Positions 8,673 to 17,891 are shown, counted from the first letter of the stretch. The stretch: 48,767 nucleotides of DNA from an uncultured Eubacteriales bacterium (GCA_900317025.1 ONFG01000008.1:24965-73731), one strand, 5' to 3'. The notes: generated from the letters alone by a model not told the origin. Numbers and translations: made by a program.

Positions 8673-9779
8673 TCAGCCGGCTACAAGACTGCCCTTGGAA
8701 TCGATCTCTGCTGTGGGATCGATCTCTTCCTCGGTGCTGCTTGCTACTGCCGCTGCCTCTTCCTCTGCAGCAGCATCGTCCGCGCCAATAGCTGTGTAAT
8801 CGGAGGGAACCTCTACGCCGAGAGCTGCGCATCTGTCTCTGTCGTATTTCTTCGTTGTGGAAGCGTAACGGATCTCCATCTTGGAAACGTCTGCGTCCTT
8901 AGCGAGGATCTCGTAAGCCATCTCGGCCGTAGCAACGCCGAGGTCGTAGTAGTTGATCGAAAGAGCAGCTACGCCGCAGCCGGAGCAGATGCCCTCTTCG
9001 CCGCAAACGATCGGGATCTTTTTCGGAGCCGCAATGTTGTCAATGATGCCCGTGTTGGAAGCAGCCGTGTTATCTGTCGGGATATAGAGAACGTCGCACT
9101 CGTCGCAAGCCGTGGTTACGACTGCTGCGATGTCGTTGGAATCGGAGAATGTGTACTCCTTTGTCTCGTAACCGAAATCCTTGAGTGACGGCGTAATCGT
9201 GTCGATCTGGAACTTCGAGTTAGCCTCTGCCGAACAGTAGAGAAGACCAACGTTCTTAGCGTCCGGGAAGAGCTCGTGAAGCATTTCAGCCTGCTTGTCG
9301 AGCGGAGCAAGGTCAGAAGTACCGGAAACGTTCATCTCCGAGTAGCCCTTCCAGTCCGCGATGTCGAGAGCAGTGCCGTAGTGTGTAACGGATGTGCCGA
9401 GCACGGGAATCGTCTCTGTAGCCGTGAATGCAGCCTGTAGAGCCGGAGTTGCGTTAGCCATGATGAGGTCAACGTTGCTCGATACGAACTGATTGCAGAT
9501 AGTTGTGCAGTTTGCGCTGTCGCCCTGAGCGTTCTGAACGTCAAACGTTACCTTGCCTTCGCCGAGAAGCTCGGTGAGCTTATCCTGGAAGCCCTTTGTC
9601 GCAGCGTCGAGAGCATCGTGCTGAACGAGCTGGCAAACGCCTACGGTGTAGGTCTTGTTTTCGAGCTGCTCGCCGGAAGCTCCGCTTTCGGTGCCTTTTG
9701 TCGAGTTACAGCCTGCGAGCGTAAGAGCTGCCATAGCAGCTGCCATTGCGCCGGCAAGAATTCTCTTTGTCTTAGCCAT
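8673..9779 (-). CDS. ABC transporter substrate-binding lipoprotein, TrpX/ABC_sub_bind family
   Basis: The 368-residue lipoprotein has a signal peptide ending in the lipobox LAGC (Cys about residue 24). The mature protein has the family features: YTVGVCQLVQHDALDAATKGFQDKL, NAQGDSANCTTICNQFVSSNVDLIMANATPALQAA, IPVLGTSVTHYGTALD, and later IPIVCGEEGICSGCGVAALSINYYDLGVATAEMA. This ABC_sub_bind family has a periplasmic-binding fold related to LacI-type sensors. The C-terminal ~45 residues (after VPSDYTAIGADD) form an Ala/Glu/Ser-rich acidic tail that is longer than usual and probably disordered. The ATG is preceded by AAGGAGAT at a good distance and by a consensus promoter. First gene of the importer. 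Confidence 0.94.
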   Translation of the reverse strand: MAKTKRILAGAMAAAMAALTLAGCNSTKGTESGASGEQLENKTYTVGVCQLVQHDALDAATKGFQDKLTELLGEGKVTFDVQNAQGDSANCTTICNQFVSSNVDLIMANATPALQAAFTATETIPVLGTSVTHYGTALDIADWKGYSEMNVSGTSDLAPLDKQAEMLHELFPDAKNVGLLYCSAEANSKFQIDTITPSLKDFGYETKEYTFSDSNDIAAVVTTACDECDVLYIPTDNTAASNTGIIDNIAAPKKIPIVCGEEGICSGCGVAALSINYYDLGVATAEMAYEILAKDADVSKMEIRYASTTKKYDRDRCAALGVEVPSDYTAIGADDAAAEEEAAAVASSTEEEIDPTAEIDSKGSLVAG

Positions 9780-9859
9780 AGTGATTATCTCCTTTTCATA
9801 AAGTGCTTTTATGCTTTTGCGCTTTTACGCACTAAAGCCGGTAAACTAACACGATAATT

Positions 9860-9888
9860 ATTTTAACTCAATTCGTCCTCTTTGTCAA
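9860..9888 (-). promoter_or_regulatory. SigA-type promoter of the TrpXYZ-like operon
   Basis: Minus strand TTGACA (9888-9883), 17-base spacer, TAAAAT (9865-9860). Predicted start near 9853, about 75 bases before the ATG. No T-box or other riboswitch signature is evident in the short leader. Confidence 0.8.
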
Positions 9889-9961
9889 TAGCGCACAGCA
9901 GGAATTTTTGACCAATAATTCGTTCATTTATCGAAAATTAATCACCAAATCATATATATTT

Positions 9962-9991
9962 TTGAATATTTCCCGAAGTTCCGGTGATAAT
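9962..9991 (+). promoter_or_regulatory. Possible promoter of the DUF1540 gene
   Basis: TTGAAT, 18-base spacer, GATAAT with an extended -10 T one base before it. Weak -35; it lies about 85 bases before the ATG. Confidence 0.4.
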
Positions 9992-10077
9992 AAATAACGT
10001 GCGGGAGCAAAAAAGGCGCTTTGTCCGCCCGCACAGAACGAAACAAGACAACCTCTACGAAAGGCAAGGTATCCGCC

Positions 10078-10266
10078 ATGGAAAAGAACGCTAACCACAG
10101 CATCAAATGTACCGTAAACGAGTGTGAGCACCACTGTAAGGCAGAGAATTACTGCTCGCTCGGCTGCGTCTCGATCGGCACTCACGAGCCGGACCCGACG
10201 CTCTGCCAGTGCGTTGACTGCGAGAGCTTTCAGCGCAGCTGCGAAAGCGGCTCTTCGATGAAATAA
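10078..10266 (+). CDS. DUF1540 domain cysteine-rich small protein
   Basis: The 62-residue protein carries the DUF1540 pattern: IKCTVNECEHHCKAENYCS, then a short strand (VSIGTHE), then TLCQCVDCESF. The nine cysteines in regular spacing suggest metal binding or disulphides. DUF1540 proteins are common in Clostridia and their function is not established; some are associated with spores. I start at the ATG at 10078; the open frame extends upstream, but that part has no domain similarity. The ribosome binding site (AAGGCAAGG) is weak. It is a monocistronic gene, flanked by a bidirectional terminator. Confidence 0.85.
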   Translation: MEKNANHSIKCTVNECEHHCKAENYCSLGCVSIGTHEPDPTLCQCVDCESFQRSCESGSSMK

Positions 10267-10275
10267 TCGAAGCAG

Positions 10276-10320
10276 AAAAAAGCCCGGCCGCCGGAGGTCA
10301 GACCCCGGCAGCCGGTTTTT
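10276..10320. terminator. Bidirectional terminator between DUF1540 and glycosyltransferase genes
   Basis: Stem CCGGCCGCCGG / CCGGCAGCCGG (one mismatch) is flanked by A6 on the left and T5 on the right, so it can serve both the plus-strand DUF1540 gene and the minus-strand glycosyltransferase gene. Confidence 0.85.
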
Positions 10321-10369
10321 ATACCGGTTTCTGATTAGAAGCTTTAAAGGGATTAATTGGAAAGCAGTA

Positions 10370-11773
10370 TTAGTGAGAAAAGTACATAAGAGACGTGTAG
10401 ACCAATACCGAAAGCGCGCAGAAAGACGCGGCAAGCTTTTTCAAGGGCGAAAGCCGCCGCCCGAACTCGCCCTCGCACGCGCCCAAAGCCGCAGGGAGCG
10501 TCACGATGAGCGGCACGCAGTAGCGCATATTCTCGGTGCAGACGTGCGGGAATTTCAAGCAGAAAACGATATAATTCACAAACACGGCAGCGGACGAAAC
10601 TGTGAGGAGCAGCTTTATCTCCGTTTTCATTTTCACCGAGCGCCGCCACAGCACAACGTGTGCCGCCGCGCATACGAGCGAGAGCGCGGCTCCCGCGAAG
10701 AAAAGCGCCGTGCAGAACGACTGCATCGTAACGCTCTGCGGAAAAAACGCAGACTCGTCGAACATCGCGTTTTTCCACAATGCGATCACCGGGTTGAACT
10801 CGTTGTAGGGAGCGCCCGCGTCGCCCCACTGCGTAAACGGCGACGAAAACTGAAACGGCAGCCAGTTAAAAAGCCTCTCGGCGGACCGCTGAGGGATAAA
10901 CTGCCCGGAGTTTTCCGAAAGGAGCGGTATATAATTCGGAGGGACGCCGAAGCGCACATAATTCCTGACACTCCAGCAAAGCCCAAGCGGTAGGCAGACC
11001 GCCCCAAAGGCGGCAAACTGCCCGAGCAGCCGCAGCCTCTCCCCCTTGCTTCGGACGAGCGCAAACAGAAAGACCGCCGCGACAGCCGGCGCGATAAGCC
11101 CTGCCGAAAGCTTTGTAAGCATTCCAAGCCCTATCGAAAAAGCGAGCAGAATAATATCGCGCCACCGCTTTAATCCCGCCCACCTCACGCAAAAGTACAG
11201 CGCGAGCATACCGAAGAGCGCGGACAGCATATCGTTGTTGAGGCTGCCCGAAAGGAGTATGAGCGTCGGGTGAAACGTGACCGCCGCGGTGCAGAGCGCA
11301 AGCGTGCTTTCCCGAAGCCCGAGCAGGCGAAACGTTTTGTAAGCAAAAACACAGAACAAAAACGAATACATCATCGGCAGCAGCCGCAGCGCGTCAACGC
11401 CCCGCGTTCTCACGTCAAGACCAAGAGCTTCTGCGGCTTTCAGAAACGCGGCGCAGATGATATGGTGCAGAGGCGGGTGATAAAACTCCATTACCGTCCG
11501 CGGGTCGGCGTCCGGCAGGCGCATTTTTTCAAATATATAGCAGATATACGCAGCGTGACCGTCGCCTTGAACGAAGAATTCGCCAACATCGTGCTGGCGC
11601 GTATCGACGTCGCCGATAAAAAAGTATATCAGCCGCAGCACAAAACCTCCGAGGAGGATAAGGCAGCAGAGAGTCCCCTCATCGAGCCTGTTCTGCTTTT
11701 TCAGCACGAGGCCTGCGAAAAGCGGCAAGAGCATCGCCGCCGTCAAAAAAACGTCATCGAAATAAATAACCAT
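10370..11773 (-). CDS. Polytopic membrane glycosyltransferase, GT-C fold (ArnT/PMT-like)
   Basis: The 467-residue protein has about ten hydrophobic segments. The first extracytoplasmic loop has an acidic motif (DVDTRQHD, residues ~55-62) of the kind GT-C enzymes use for the lipid-phosphate sugar donor, and EFYHPPLHHIICA near residue 100 resembles the HPPL motif of PMT/ArnT proteins. Such enzymes move a sugar from a polyprenyl-phosphate donor to a protein, lipid or cell-wall polymer outside the membrane; donor and acceptor are unknown here. It is a single gene on the minus strand. The 200 bases upstream (11774-11971) hold no clear promoter. Confidence 0.8.
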   Translation of the reverse strand: MVIYFDDVFLTAAMLLPLFAGLVLKKQNRLDEGTLCCLILLGGFVLRLIYFFIGDVDTRQHDVGEFFVQGDGHAAYICYIFEKMRLPDADPRTVMEFYHPPLHHIICAAFLKAAEALGLDVRTRGVDALRLLPMMYSFLFCVFAYKTFRLLGLRESTLALCTAAVTFHPTLILLSGSLNNDMLSALFGMLALYFCVRWAGLKRWRDIILLAFSIGLGMLTKLSAGLIAPAVAAVFLFALVRSKGERLRLLGQFAAFGAVCLPLGLCWSVRNYVRFGVPPNYIPLLSENSGQFIPQRSAERLFNWLPFQFSSPFTQWGDAGAPYNEFNPVIALWKNAMFDESAFFPQSVTMQSFCTALFFAGAALSLVCAAAHVVLWRRSVKMKTEIKLLLTVSSAAVFVNYIVFCLKFPHVCTENMRYCVPLIVTLPAALGACEGEFGRRLSPLKKLAASFCALSVLVYTSLMYFSH

Positions 11774-11971
11774 AAACGCCCCTTGTATTGTCCGGGAGGG
11801 GCAGTTTGACGTGCCTGCCTCCGGCGAAATGAGATCGAAAGCTTTCTCTCAATACAACATTCGCAGAGAACCGGCGTAGTGCAACGGCAAGCAGTATTAT
11901 TAATACCGAGGGCGTACGGAAGGAGCGGAGTTTACAAAACGCCGAAATGAAAACTAAATAATAAATAATAC

Positions 11972-12015
11972 AAAGAAAAGATCCTGTCTACTTACATCGA
12001 CAGGATCTTTTCTTT
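11972..12015 (-). terminator. Terminator of the tRNA-Thr/tRNA-Tyr unit
   Basis: A perfect 17-base inverted repeat (arms 11972-11988 and 11999-12015) with a 10-base loop. The stem's own 3' arm contains TTTTCTTT. It abuts the tRNA-Tyr CCA end. Confidence 0.85.
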
Positions 12016-12098
12016 GGTGGGAGAGGGTGGATTCGAACCACCGAAGCCGAAACAACAGATTTACAGTCTGCCCCATTTGACCGCTCTGGAACTCTCCC
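12015..12098 (-). tRNA. tRNA-Tyr (GTA)
   Basis: Minus strand: acceptor GGGAGAG / CTCTCCC, D-arm TTCCAGAGCGGTCAAATGG, anticodon stem-loop with GTA between GACT and AATC, a long class II variable arm (TTTCGGCTTCGG region), T-arm TGGTTCGAATCCACC, discriminator A and an encoded CCA. The GTA anticodon and long variable arm identify tyrosine. Confidence 0.96.
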
Positions 12099-12118
12099 AT
12101 ATTAAATCAAAATAAAAG

Positions 12119-12191
12119 AGCTGGTGGACGGACTTGAACCCCCGACCTGCTGATTACAAATCAGCTGCTCTACCAACTGAGCTACACCAGC
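12119..12191 (-). tRNA. tRNA-Thr (TGT)
   Basis: Minus strand: acceptor GCTGGTG / CACCAGC, D-arm GCTCAGTTGGTAGAGC, anticodon arm GCTGA-TTTGTAA-TCAGC (anticodon TGT), T-loop TTCAAGT. The T-stem GGGGG / CCGTC includes one G-G mismatch. CCA is not encoded. It lies 20 bases upstream of tRNA-Tyr in the same transcript. Confidence 0.95.
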
Positions 12192-12218
12192 GTGTATTCT
12201 CTTTGAGAACGCTTGATT

Positions 12219-12247
12219 ATTATAGCACGGTTTCTTTTTTGTGTCAA
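12219..12247 (-). promoter_or_regulatory. Consensus SigA promoter of the tRNA unit
   Basis: Minus strand TTGACA (12247-12242), 17-base spacer, TATAAT (12224-12219). Full consensus, as expected for stable RNA genes; it starts about 20 bases before tRNA-Thr. Confidence 0.88.
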
Positions 12248-12267
12248 GCTTTTTTTCAAAAATTTGC

Positions 12268-12300
12268 AAAAAAATTGCGGCTTCGCCCGGAAGCCGCAAT
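12268..12300 (-). terminator. Terminator after glgB
   Basis: Perfect 11-base stem ATTGCGGCTTC / GAAGCCGCAAT with a 5-base loop, then seven T residues on the minus strand, 9 bases past the glgB stop. Confidence 0.88.
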
Positions 12301-12308
12301 GTAATGCG

Positions 12309-14165
12309 CTATTTTGCCTTTTTTTCGTCTTCTCCCTCGGGGGGCGCGTCCATCTCGTCTTCGGCGCACGGCTTGAGTATCACCGCCGAAAGCGGCGCAA
12401 GCTTCATCTGAAGGTAGCCGTCGTGCGTTTTGAGGGCGTAGTTTTTAAGCCCGCTGCCGCCGTATTTCTTGTCGTCGGAGTTTATGATCTCTCTGAACGG
12501 GCTGTCAAAGCCGACCGCAAGCCAATACTCCTTCTCATACGGCGAGAAATTCAGCACCACAAAGAGCGGCGCGCTCTCGAAGTCTTCGCGGCGGTAAGCA
12601 AAGATGTTGTTCTGAGCGTTCTGCAGGTCGACCCACGAAAACGCCTGGAGGTTGTAGTCCTGCGCGTAGAGCGCCGGCTCTCTCAGGTATAAGCGGTTGA
12701 GCGCCTTGATGTATTCGTTGAAGCTGTCGTGATTCGGGTACGTCAGCAGGTTCCAGCCGAGCGGCTGATCGCTGCTCCATTCCATAAACTCGGCAAGCTC
12801 ATTTCCCATGAAGTTCATCTTCTTACCGGGGTGGGTCATCTGGAACGTATAATAGGCGCGAAGGTTCGCGAACTTCTCCTCCTGCGAGCGCCCGTAGACA
12901 TTCGTCATGATAGACCCCTTACCGTTCGACACGTCGTCGTGAGACAGCGTCAGCATGAAAAGCCCCTGATTGAAGTAGAACATCGGGTACGTCATCAGCT
13001 CATGGTTCTGCGTACGCATACCGTAGGGCGAGGTGATGTAGCTGAGCGTTTCGCTCGACCAGCCGAAGTTCCAGAGGTAGTCAAAGCCGAGGCCGCCGTA
13101 GATAACGGGCGCCGTGTCCTTCGTGTGGCAGGCTGCGTCCTCGGCAATGAACATGACGTCGGGGTGATACGCGCCGAGCGTGTATAGCGAATTTTTAAGG
13201 AACCACACGCCGCAGTCATATTCCGGCGTGTTCGGTGTGCCGTCGGGGTTCATCATATAAGCCACAGCGTCGAAGCGGATGCCGTCGAAGTGGTAGTAGT
13301 TTATCCAGAAATTGATCGCCGAGCGCACAAAGCTGTGGACGTGCGGCTTGGAATAGTCGAATTTGAGAGAACCCCACGGCGACTCCCTCATCTGCGGAAT
13401 ATCGCTCTCGTAGAGGCATGAGCCGTCAAAAAGCGCAAGACCGTGCTCGTCGGTCGCGAAGTGAACAGGCACGAAGTCTAGGATAACGCCGATGCCGTTG
13501 ATGTGGCACGTGTCGATAAGATCCATAAGATACCTCGGCTCGCCGTAGCGGCTCGTCGGCGCGAAGTAGCCCGTCCCCTGGTAGCCCCAGGAGCCGTCGA
13601 ACGGATACTCGCAAAGCGGCATGAACTCGATGTGAGTGTATCCCATATCCCTGATGTAGGGGATCAGCGTCGTTTTCAGCTCCTCATAGCGGTAGAACTT
13701 ATCGTCACCCTCGAAACCCTCTTTGATCTTCCATGTGCCGAGGTGTACCTCGTAGATGTTGAGCGGGTCGTTGTAGTTCTTGCCCCTGTTCTCGATCCAC
13801 TCGTCATCCCGCCAGCCGTAGCGCCCGAGATCGTAAACGATGGAAGCCGTATCGGGGCGGACCTCGGAGTAAAAGCCGAATGGGTCTGCCTTATCGACAG
13901 ACTTTCCGTCGGCGGAATAGACTCTGTATTTGTAGTGAACGCCCTCGCCGATGCCCTCAACGAAAATGCTCCAAACACCGAAGAAGTCGCGGTCCATCGG
14001 GATACCGTTCCAGCCGTCGAAGTCCGCAATAAGGCAGACCTTTGACGCTGCAGGCGCGTAAACGGAAAAGTAAACGCCGCCGTCTTCGAGGTGTGCTCCG
14101 AAAAGCTCATATGAGCTGGACTCAACGCCCTTGACATGGTTTTTTATCCTGTTGTGATCGTACAT
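12309..14165 (-). CDS. glgB: 1,4-alpha-glucan branching enzyme
   Basis: GlgB cuts an alpha-1,4 chain and rejoins it as an alpha-1,6 branch in glycogen. The 618-residue product has an N-terminal CBM48-like beta domain (residues ~20-115: GGVYFSVYAPAASKVCLIADFDGWNG) and a GH13 barrel. Catalytic motifs are DFVPVHF (~230), DGIRFDAV (nucleophile Asp ~299), MFIAEDAA (acid Glu ~342) and LSHDDV (Asp ~410). In GlgB the last is usually HDEV, so the Glu after the catalytic Asp is Asp here. I start at the ATG at 14165, which has AAGGAG 10 bases upstream, rather than further upstream in the frame. The C-terminus ends in a short acidic tail. No other glycogen genes are in the window. Confidence 0.96.
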   Translation of the reverse strand: MYDHNRIKNHVKGVESSSYELFGAHLEDGGVYFSVYAPAASKVCLIADFDGWNGIPMDRDFFGVWSIFVEGIGEGVHYKYRVYSADGKSVDKADPFGFYSEVRPDTASIVYDLGRYGWRDDEWIENRGKNYNDPLNIYEVHLGTWKIKEGFEGDDKFYRYEELKTTLIPYIRDMGYTHIEFMPLCEYPFDGSWGYQGTGYFAPTSRYGEPRYLMDLIDTCHINGIGVILDFVPVHFATDEHGLALFDGSCLYESDIPQMRESPWGSLKFDYSKPHVHSFVRSAINFWINYYHFDGIRFDAVAYMMNPDGTPNTPEYDCGVWFLKNSLYTLGAYHPDVMFIAEDAACHTKDTAPVIYGGLGFDYLWNFGWSSETLSYITSPYGMRTQNHELMTYPMFYFNQGLFMLTLSHDDVSNGKGSIMTNVYGRSQEEKFANLRAYYTFQMTHPGKKMNFMGNELAEFMEWSSDQPLGWNLLTYPNHDSFNEYIKALNRLYLREPALYAQDYNLQAFSWVDLQNAQNNIFAYRREDFESAPLFVVLNFSPYEKEYWLAVGFDSPFREIINSDDKKYGGSGLKNYALKTHDGYLQMKLAPLSAVILKPCAEDEMDAPPEGEDEKKAK

Positions 14166-14231
14166 AAAACCGCCGCTCCTTTCCTTTTCGCAGCGCCGGA
14201 AGCGTCTGCTTATTAAAAAGATCCTAATATT

Positions 14232-14259
14232 ATTATATACCATCGCATGAAAAATTCAA
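14232..14259 (-). promoter_or_regulatory. Promoter of glgB
   Basis: Minus strand TTGAAT (14259-14254), 16-base spacer, TATAAT (14237-14232), about 65 bases upstream of the ATG. Between here and dnaG (to 14463) the AT-rich sequence must also hold the dnaG promoter, which I could not assign. Confidence 0.6.
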
Positions 14260-14463
14260 GCGATTTTTGAATATTCTGCTTAAAAATTTCCGCTCGAATT
14301 CTGAAAAATATGATAATAATAATGCCATGACGTTTTATTTTTGTAACAATTCGGCTCAACGCTGTTTTGCGGCAAATTTTTTTTGAAAATTAAAAGGGAT
14401 ATTTGATTTATTTGCGTATATATTATTGTAAGCAAAATTCGGCACGAAAGGAGGCGAAACGCT

Positions 14464-16266
14464 TTGCCGTTACCCGATGATTTTTTGCGGGAGCTGCACG
14501 ACCGCAACGACATAGTCTCGGTCGTCTCGACCTACGTTTCGCTTCGTCAGCGCGGGAAGACTCAAGTCGGGCTTTGCCCGTTCCACGGCGAGAAAACGCC
14601 CTCGTTCACCGTTTACCCCGAAACCGATTCGTTCTACTGCTTCGGCTGCGGCGCGGGCGGCGACGTCATCAGCTTCATAAAGCGAATGGAAAACCTCGAC
14701 TACATCGACGCTGTAAGGCTCATCGCCGAGCGGTCGGGAATGCAGATGCCGGAGTATGAATACGACTCCAACGCCGCGGGGCGCGATTTAAAGCTCAAAA
14801 TACTCGAAGCCAACCGCGAGGCGGCGCGATTTTTCAACACCTGCCTTTCAACGCCCGACGGTGAGGAGGGGCTTCGTTACCTTCGCGAGAGCAGGCGCCT
14901 TTCCGACGGAACGATACGGGCGTTCGGGCTGGGCTTCGCCCCGAACAGGCGTTCGGCACTGTATGACCATCTGACAAAAAAAGGCTTTCGCCCGTCGGAT
15001 CTTATCCAGGCTAATCTCGTCTTTCAGAGCGACCACGGCGGCTATGTCGACCGCTTCCGCAACAGAGTGATATTCCCGATAATCGATGTGCGCGGCAACG
15101 TTATCGCGTTCGGCGGCAGGATCATGACCGACGAAAAGCCGAAATACTTAAATACCTCAGACACGATCGTCTACAAGAAGACGAACAACCTCTACGCCCT
15201 CAACAGGGCGAAAAACTCCAAGTCGGACAGGTTCATAATCTGCGAGGGCTACATGGACTGCATCGCGCTCTACCAGGCGGGCTTTGACAACGTTGTCGGC
15301 GGTCTTGGCACGGCGCTTACGGAAGAGCAGGTAAAGCTCATCCGCCGCTACCGCTCGACCGTCGTGCTTTGCTACGACTCCGACGAAGCCGGTCAGAAGG
15401 CGGCGCTGCGCGCGATGAAGATGTTCGACTTGCAGGGCGTGAACACCTACGTTTTAAAAGTCCCAGACGGCAAAGACCCCGACGAGTACATTAAGCGCCA
15501 CGGCGAAAACGGCTTTATCAAGTTCAAGGCGCTCGTCGACTCCGCCTCAAACGAGGTCGAGTACGTCTACGGAACTCTTAAAGAAAAATACAATACCCAG
15601 ACCGCCGACGGCAAGGCGGCCGCCCTCAACGAAGCCGCCCACTTCCTCTCGACGCTCTCAAACCCCGTCAAGCGCGACGTTTACACGGGCAAGATAAGCG
15701 AAGACATGGGCGTGAGGCGCGAGTCGCTCGAGGCTGTGATAAACACCGACCTCGCGGCGCAGCAGCGGCGCGACAAAGCAGGAGAGCAGCGAAAAGCGAG
15801 AGAGAGCCTCTCCCTCGCGGCAAGCCTCAGAACGCCGCCCGAATTCAAGGCGAGATCGAGCCGCGCCGCAAAAGCTGAGGAGGCGCTGACGGCATACCTC
15901 ATGGCTCACCCCGAGGAGATCGCCTCCGTTTCAAAGCGGCTGCAACCGGAAAACTTCTCCATGCCGCTGACCGCCCGTCTCTACTCGATGATAACGAAGC
16001 GCACGCTTGAGGGCAAGAGCGCGTCGCTTTCGGACATTTCGGGAGAATTCACCGACGAGGAGAATATGCACATCGCAAAGATGCTCGCGCGCTACAACGA
16101 CAACGCATCATCGAGCGCCTCTCCGGAGCTTTGCGGCGAGTATGTAGACGTTATCCTCGCCGAGAGCAGGAAGCGACCGTCAAAGGAGCTTGCCGAAAAG
16201 TCCGACGAGGACATCGCTAAATACTTAATCGAGCTTATGCGCTCCTCAGGCAAGCCGCCGTCATAA
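14464..16266 (+). CDS. dnaG: DNA primase DnaG, TTG start
   Basis: DnaG lays RNA primers at the replication fork. The 600-residue protein has the N-terminal CHC2 zinc ribbon (C38, H41, C59, C62 in CPFHGEKTPSF and CFGCGAGGD), the RNA polymerase basic domain (YLRESRRLSDGTIRAFGLGFAP, FRNRVIFPIIDVRGNVIAFGGR, PKYLNTSDT) and the TOPRIM metal site (FIICEGYMDCIALYQAGF with Glu, and VVLCYDSDEAG with DxD). The C-terminal ~180 residues are the helical DnaB-binding region. The start is TTG at 14464 with a strong AAAGGAGG 9 bases upstream. It is followed by rpoD after 70 bases, the conserved macromolecular-synthesis pair. Confidence 0.97.
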   Translation: MPLPDDFLRELHDRNDIVSVVSTYVSLRQRGKTQVGLCPFHGEKTPSFTVYPETDSFYCFGCGAGGDVISFIKRMENLDYIDAVRLIAERSGMQMPEYEYDSNAAGRDLKLKILEANREAARFFNTCLSTPDGEEGLRYLRESRRLSDGTIRAFGLGFAPNRRSALYDHLTKKGFRPSDLIQANLVFQSDHGGYVDRFRNRVIFPIIDVRGNVIAFGGRIMTDEKPKYLNTSDTIVYKKTNNLYALNRAKNSKSDRFIICEGYMDCIALYQAGFDNVVGGLGTALTEEQVKLIRRYRSTVVLCYDSDEAGQKAALRAMKMFDLQGVNTYVLKVPDGKDPDEYIKRHGENGFIKFKALVDSASNEVEYVYGTLKEKYNTQTADGKAAALNEAAHFLSTLSNPVKRDVYTGKISEDMGVRRESLEAVINTDLAAQQRRDKAGEQRKARESLSLAASLRTPPEFKARSSRAAKAEEALTAYLMAHPEEIASVSKRLQPENFSMPLTARLYSMITKRTLEGKSASLSDISGEFTDEENMHIAKMLARYNDNASSSASPELCGEYVDVILAESRKRPSKELAEKSDEDIAKYLIELMRSSGKPPS

Positions 16267-16336
16267 ACGGCTTTGATATATAAAATACTGAATGTAATGA
16301 AACGGCGATTCGCCGATGAAAAGAAAGGAAAAATTT

Positions 16337-17437
16337 ATGGTTGTATCATCTGCACCCGATAAGAAAACAATACTTAAAGAGCTTGCCGAAAAGGGCAAGG
16401 CGAAGGGCAACCTTACGAACAAAGAGATCCTCGACGCTATGGGCGAGGTGGACTTCGACCCGGAACAGCTCGAAAAATTTTACGATTCGCTCGAGGCTGC
16501 CGGCGTTGACGTTATCGACGATTTCGACGAGAACCAGTTTGAAAACATAGAGCACGAGCTTGCCGCAAGCGGCGAGACCTCCGTCTCCGACTCCGGCGAC
16601 GGCGCAATTGCTATCGACGACCCGGTCAAGGTATACTTAAAGGAGATCGGCAAGGTGCCGCTTCTTACGAGCGAGGAGGAGATCGACCTCGCCATCCGAA
16701 TCAAGGAGGGCGACTCCGCGGCTAAAAAGCGTCTTTCCGAGGCAAACCTCAGGCTCGTTGTCAGCATCGCAAAGCGCTATCTCGGCAGAGGTATGCAGTT
16801 CCTCGACCTTATCCAGGAGGGCAATCTCGGTCTTATCAAGGCGGTCGAGAAATTCGATTATACAAAGGGCTTCAAGTTCTCTACATACGCCACATGGTGG
16901 ATCCGTCAGGCCATCACAAGGGCAATAGCAGACCAGGCGAGAACTATCCGTATCCCCGTCCACATGGTCGAGACGATCAACAAGGTAAAGAAGGTCTCGT
17001 CTCAGCTTCTCCACATCAACGGTCACGAGCCGTCTGCTGAGGAGATCGCAGAAGAGCTTGATATGCCCGTTGACAAGGTGCGCGACATCATGAGAGTTGC
17101 GCAGGAGCCTGTATCTCTCGAGACGCCGATCGGCGAAGAGGAGGACTCCCACCTCGGCGACTTTATCCCCGATGACGACGCCCCCGCCCCGGCAGACGCC
17201 GCAAGCCACACGATGCTCAAGGAACAGCTTGCCGAGGTCCTCGACACGCTCACCCCGAGAGAAGAGAAGGTGCTTATCCTTCGCTTCGGCCTTGAAGACG
17301 GCCGCTCCAGAACGCTCGAGGAAGTAGGCCGTGAGTTCAGAGTAACGAGAGAGCGTATCCGCCAGATTGAAGCAAAGGCGCTTCGCAAGCTCCGTCACCC
17401 CACCCGCAGCAAGAGACTCAAGGATTTCCTTGATTGA
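16337..17437 (+). CDS. rpoD: RNA polymerase primary sigma factor SigA
   Basis: The 366-residue protein has a short region 1.1, region 1.2 ([21 protein letters not shown]), region 2 ([50 protein letters not shown]), region 3, and region 4 with the helix-turn-helix [30 protein letters not shown]. Size matches the short Gram-positive SigA type. I start at the ATG at 16337 because AAAGGAAA lies just upstream; the longer frame would begin seven codons earlier without one. The consensus SigA promoters found throughout the window fit this factor. It follows dnaG and is followed after 9 bases by the zincin-like gene. Confidence 0.97.
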   Translation: MVVSSAPDKKTILKELAEKGKAKGNLTNKEILDAMGEVDFDPEQLEKFYDSLEAAGVDVIDDFDENQFENIEHELAASGETSVSDSGDGAIAIDDPVKVYLKEIGKVPLLTSEEEIDLAIRIKEGDSAAKKRLSEANLRLVVSIAKRYLGRGMQFLDLIQEGNLGLIKAVEKFDYTKGFKFSTYATWWIRQAITRAIADQARTIRIPVHMVETINKVKKVSSQLLHINGHEPSAEEIAEELDMPVDKVRDIMRVAQEPVSLETPIGEEEDSHLGDFIPDDDAPAPADAASHTMLKEQLAEVLDTLTPREEKVLILRFGLEDGRSRTLEEVGREFRVTRERIRQIEAKALRKLRHPTRSKRLKDFLD

Positions 17438-17446
17438 TCGACAAAT

Positions 17447-17848
17447 ATGAAGCTATATTCCGACGTTGAAAAAATGCTCGACAGGATTGTCGACGATACG
17501 CCCGCCGAGCTTTACAGGAACCTTTCGGGCGGCGTTATCCTCGCTGAAGAGGCGAAGCGCCACCCCGGCAGCCTACCCTACCGACCGCTGTATATCCTCG
17601 GCGAGTACCACAACGAGATAACGGGGCGCTACATCGTGATATATTACGGCTCGTTCAACACCGTCTACGGTCACCTTCCGGACGACGAATTCTACGAAAA
17701 GCTGCGTCACACCTTTGCCCATGAGCTGCGTCATCACATGGAGCAGCTTTCCGGCGTGATGGATCTCGACAGATTCGACGCAGAGCGCTACGGCCGCTAT
17801 GTTTCCGGTGTCGATATAGCCGAATTTCACGAACCGCCGATAGGCTAA
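17447..17848 (+). CDS. Zincin-like metallopeptidase family protein
   Basis: The 133-residue protein has HTFAHELRHHMEQLSG, in which HELRH matches the HExxH zinc-binding motif of zincins, within an arrangement like the small 'possible zinc metallo-peptidase' family often found in Actinobacteria and Firmicutes. A Glu/Asp-rich segment after the motif (GVMDLDRFDAERYGRYV) could supply the third ligand. No signal peptide is seen, so it is cytosolic. The substrate is unknown. It begins 9 bases after the rpoD stop and is likely in the same transcript. Confidence 0.7.
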   Translation: MKLYSDVEKMLDRIVDDTPAELYRNLSGGVILAEEAKRHPGSLPYRPLYILGEYHNEITGRYIVIYYGSFNTVYGHLPDDEFYEKLRHTFAHELRHHMEQLSGVMDLDRFDAERYGRYVSGVDIAEFHEPPIG

Positions 17849-17891
17849 TGTTGGTCGATTTGATATTTTTTCGCAAGTTTCCAAACTCATA

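Noticed and set aside
12015-12191. tRNA pair as an integration site
   Set aside because: No integrase, phage gene or direct repeat of a tRNA 3' end is found nearby; they are ordinary tRNA genes with their own promoter and terminator.
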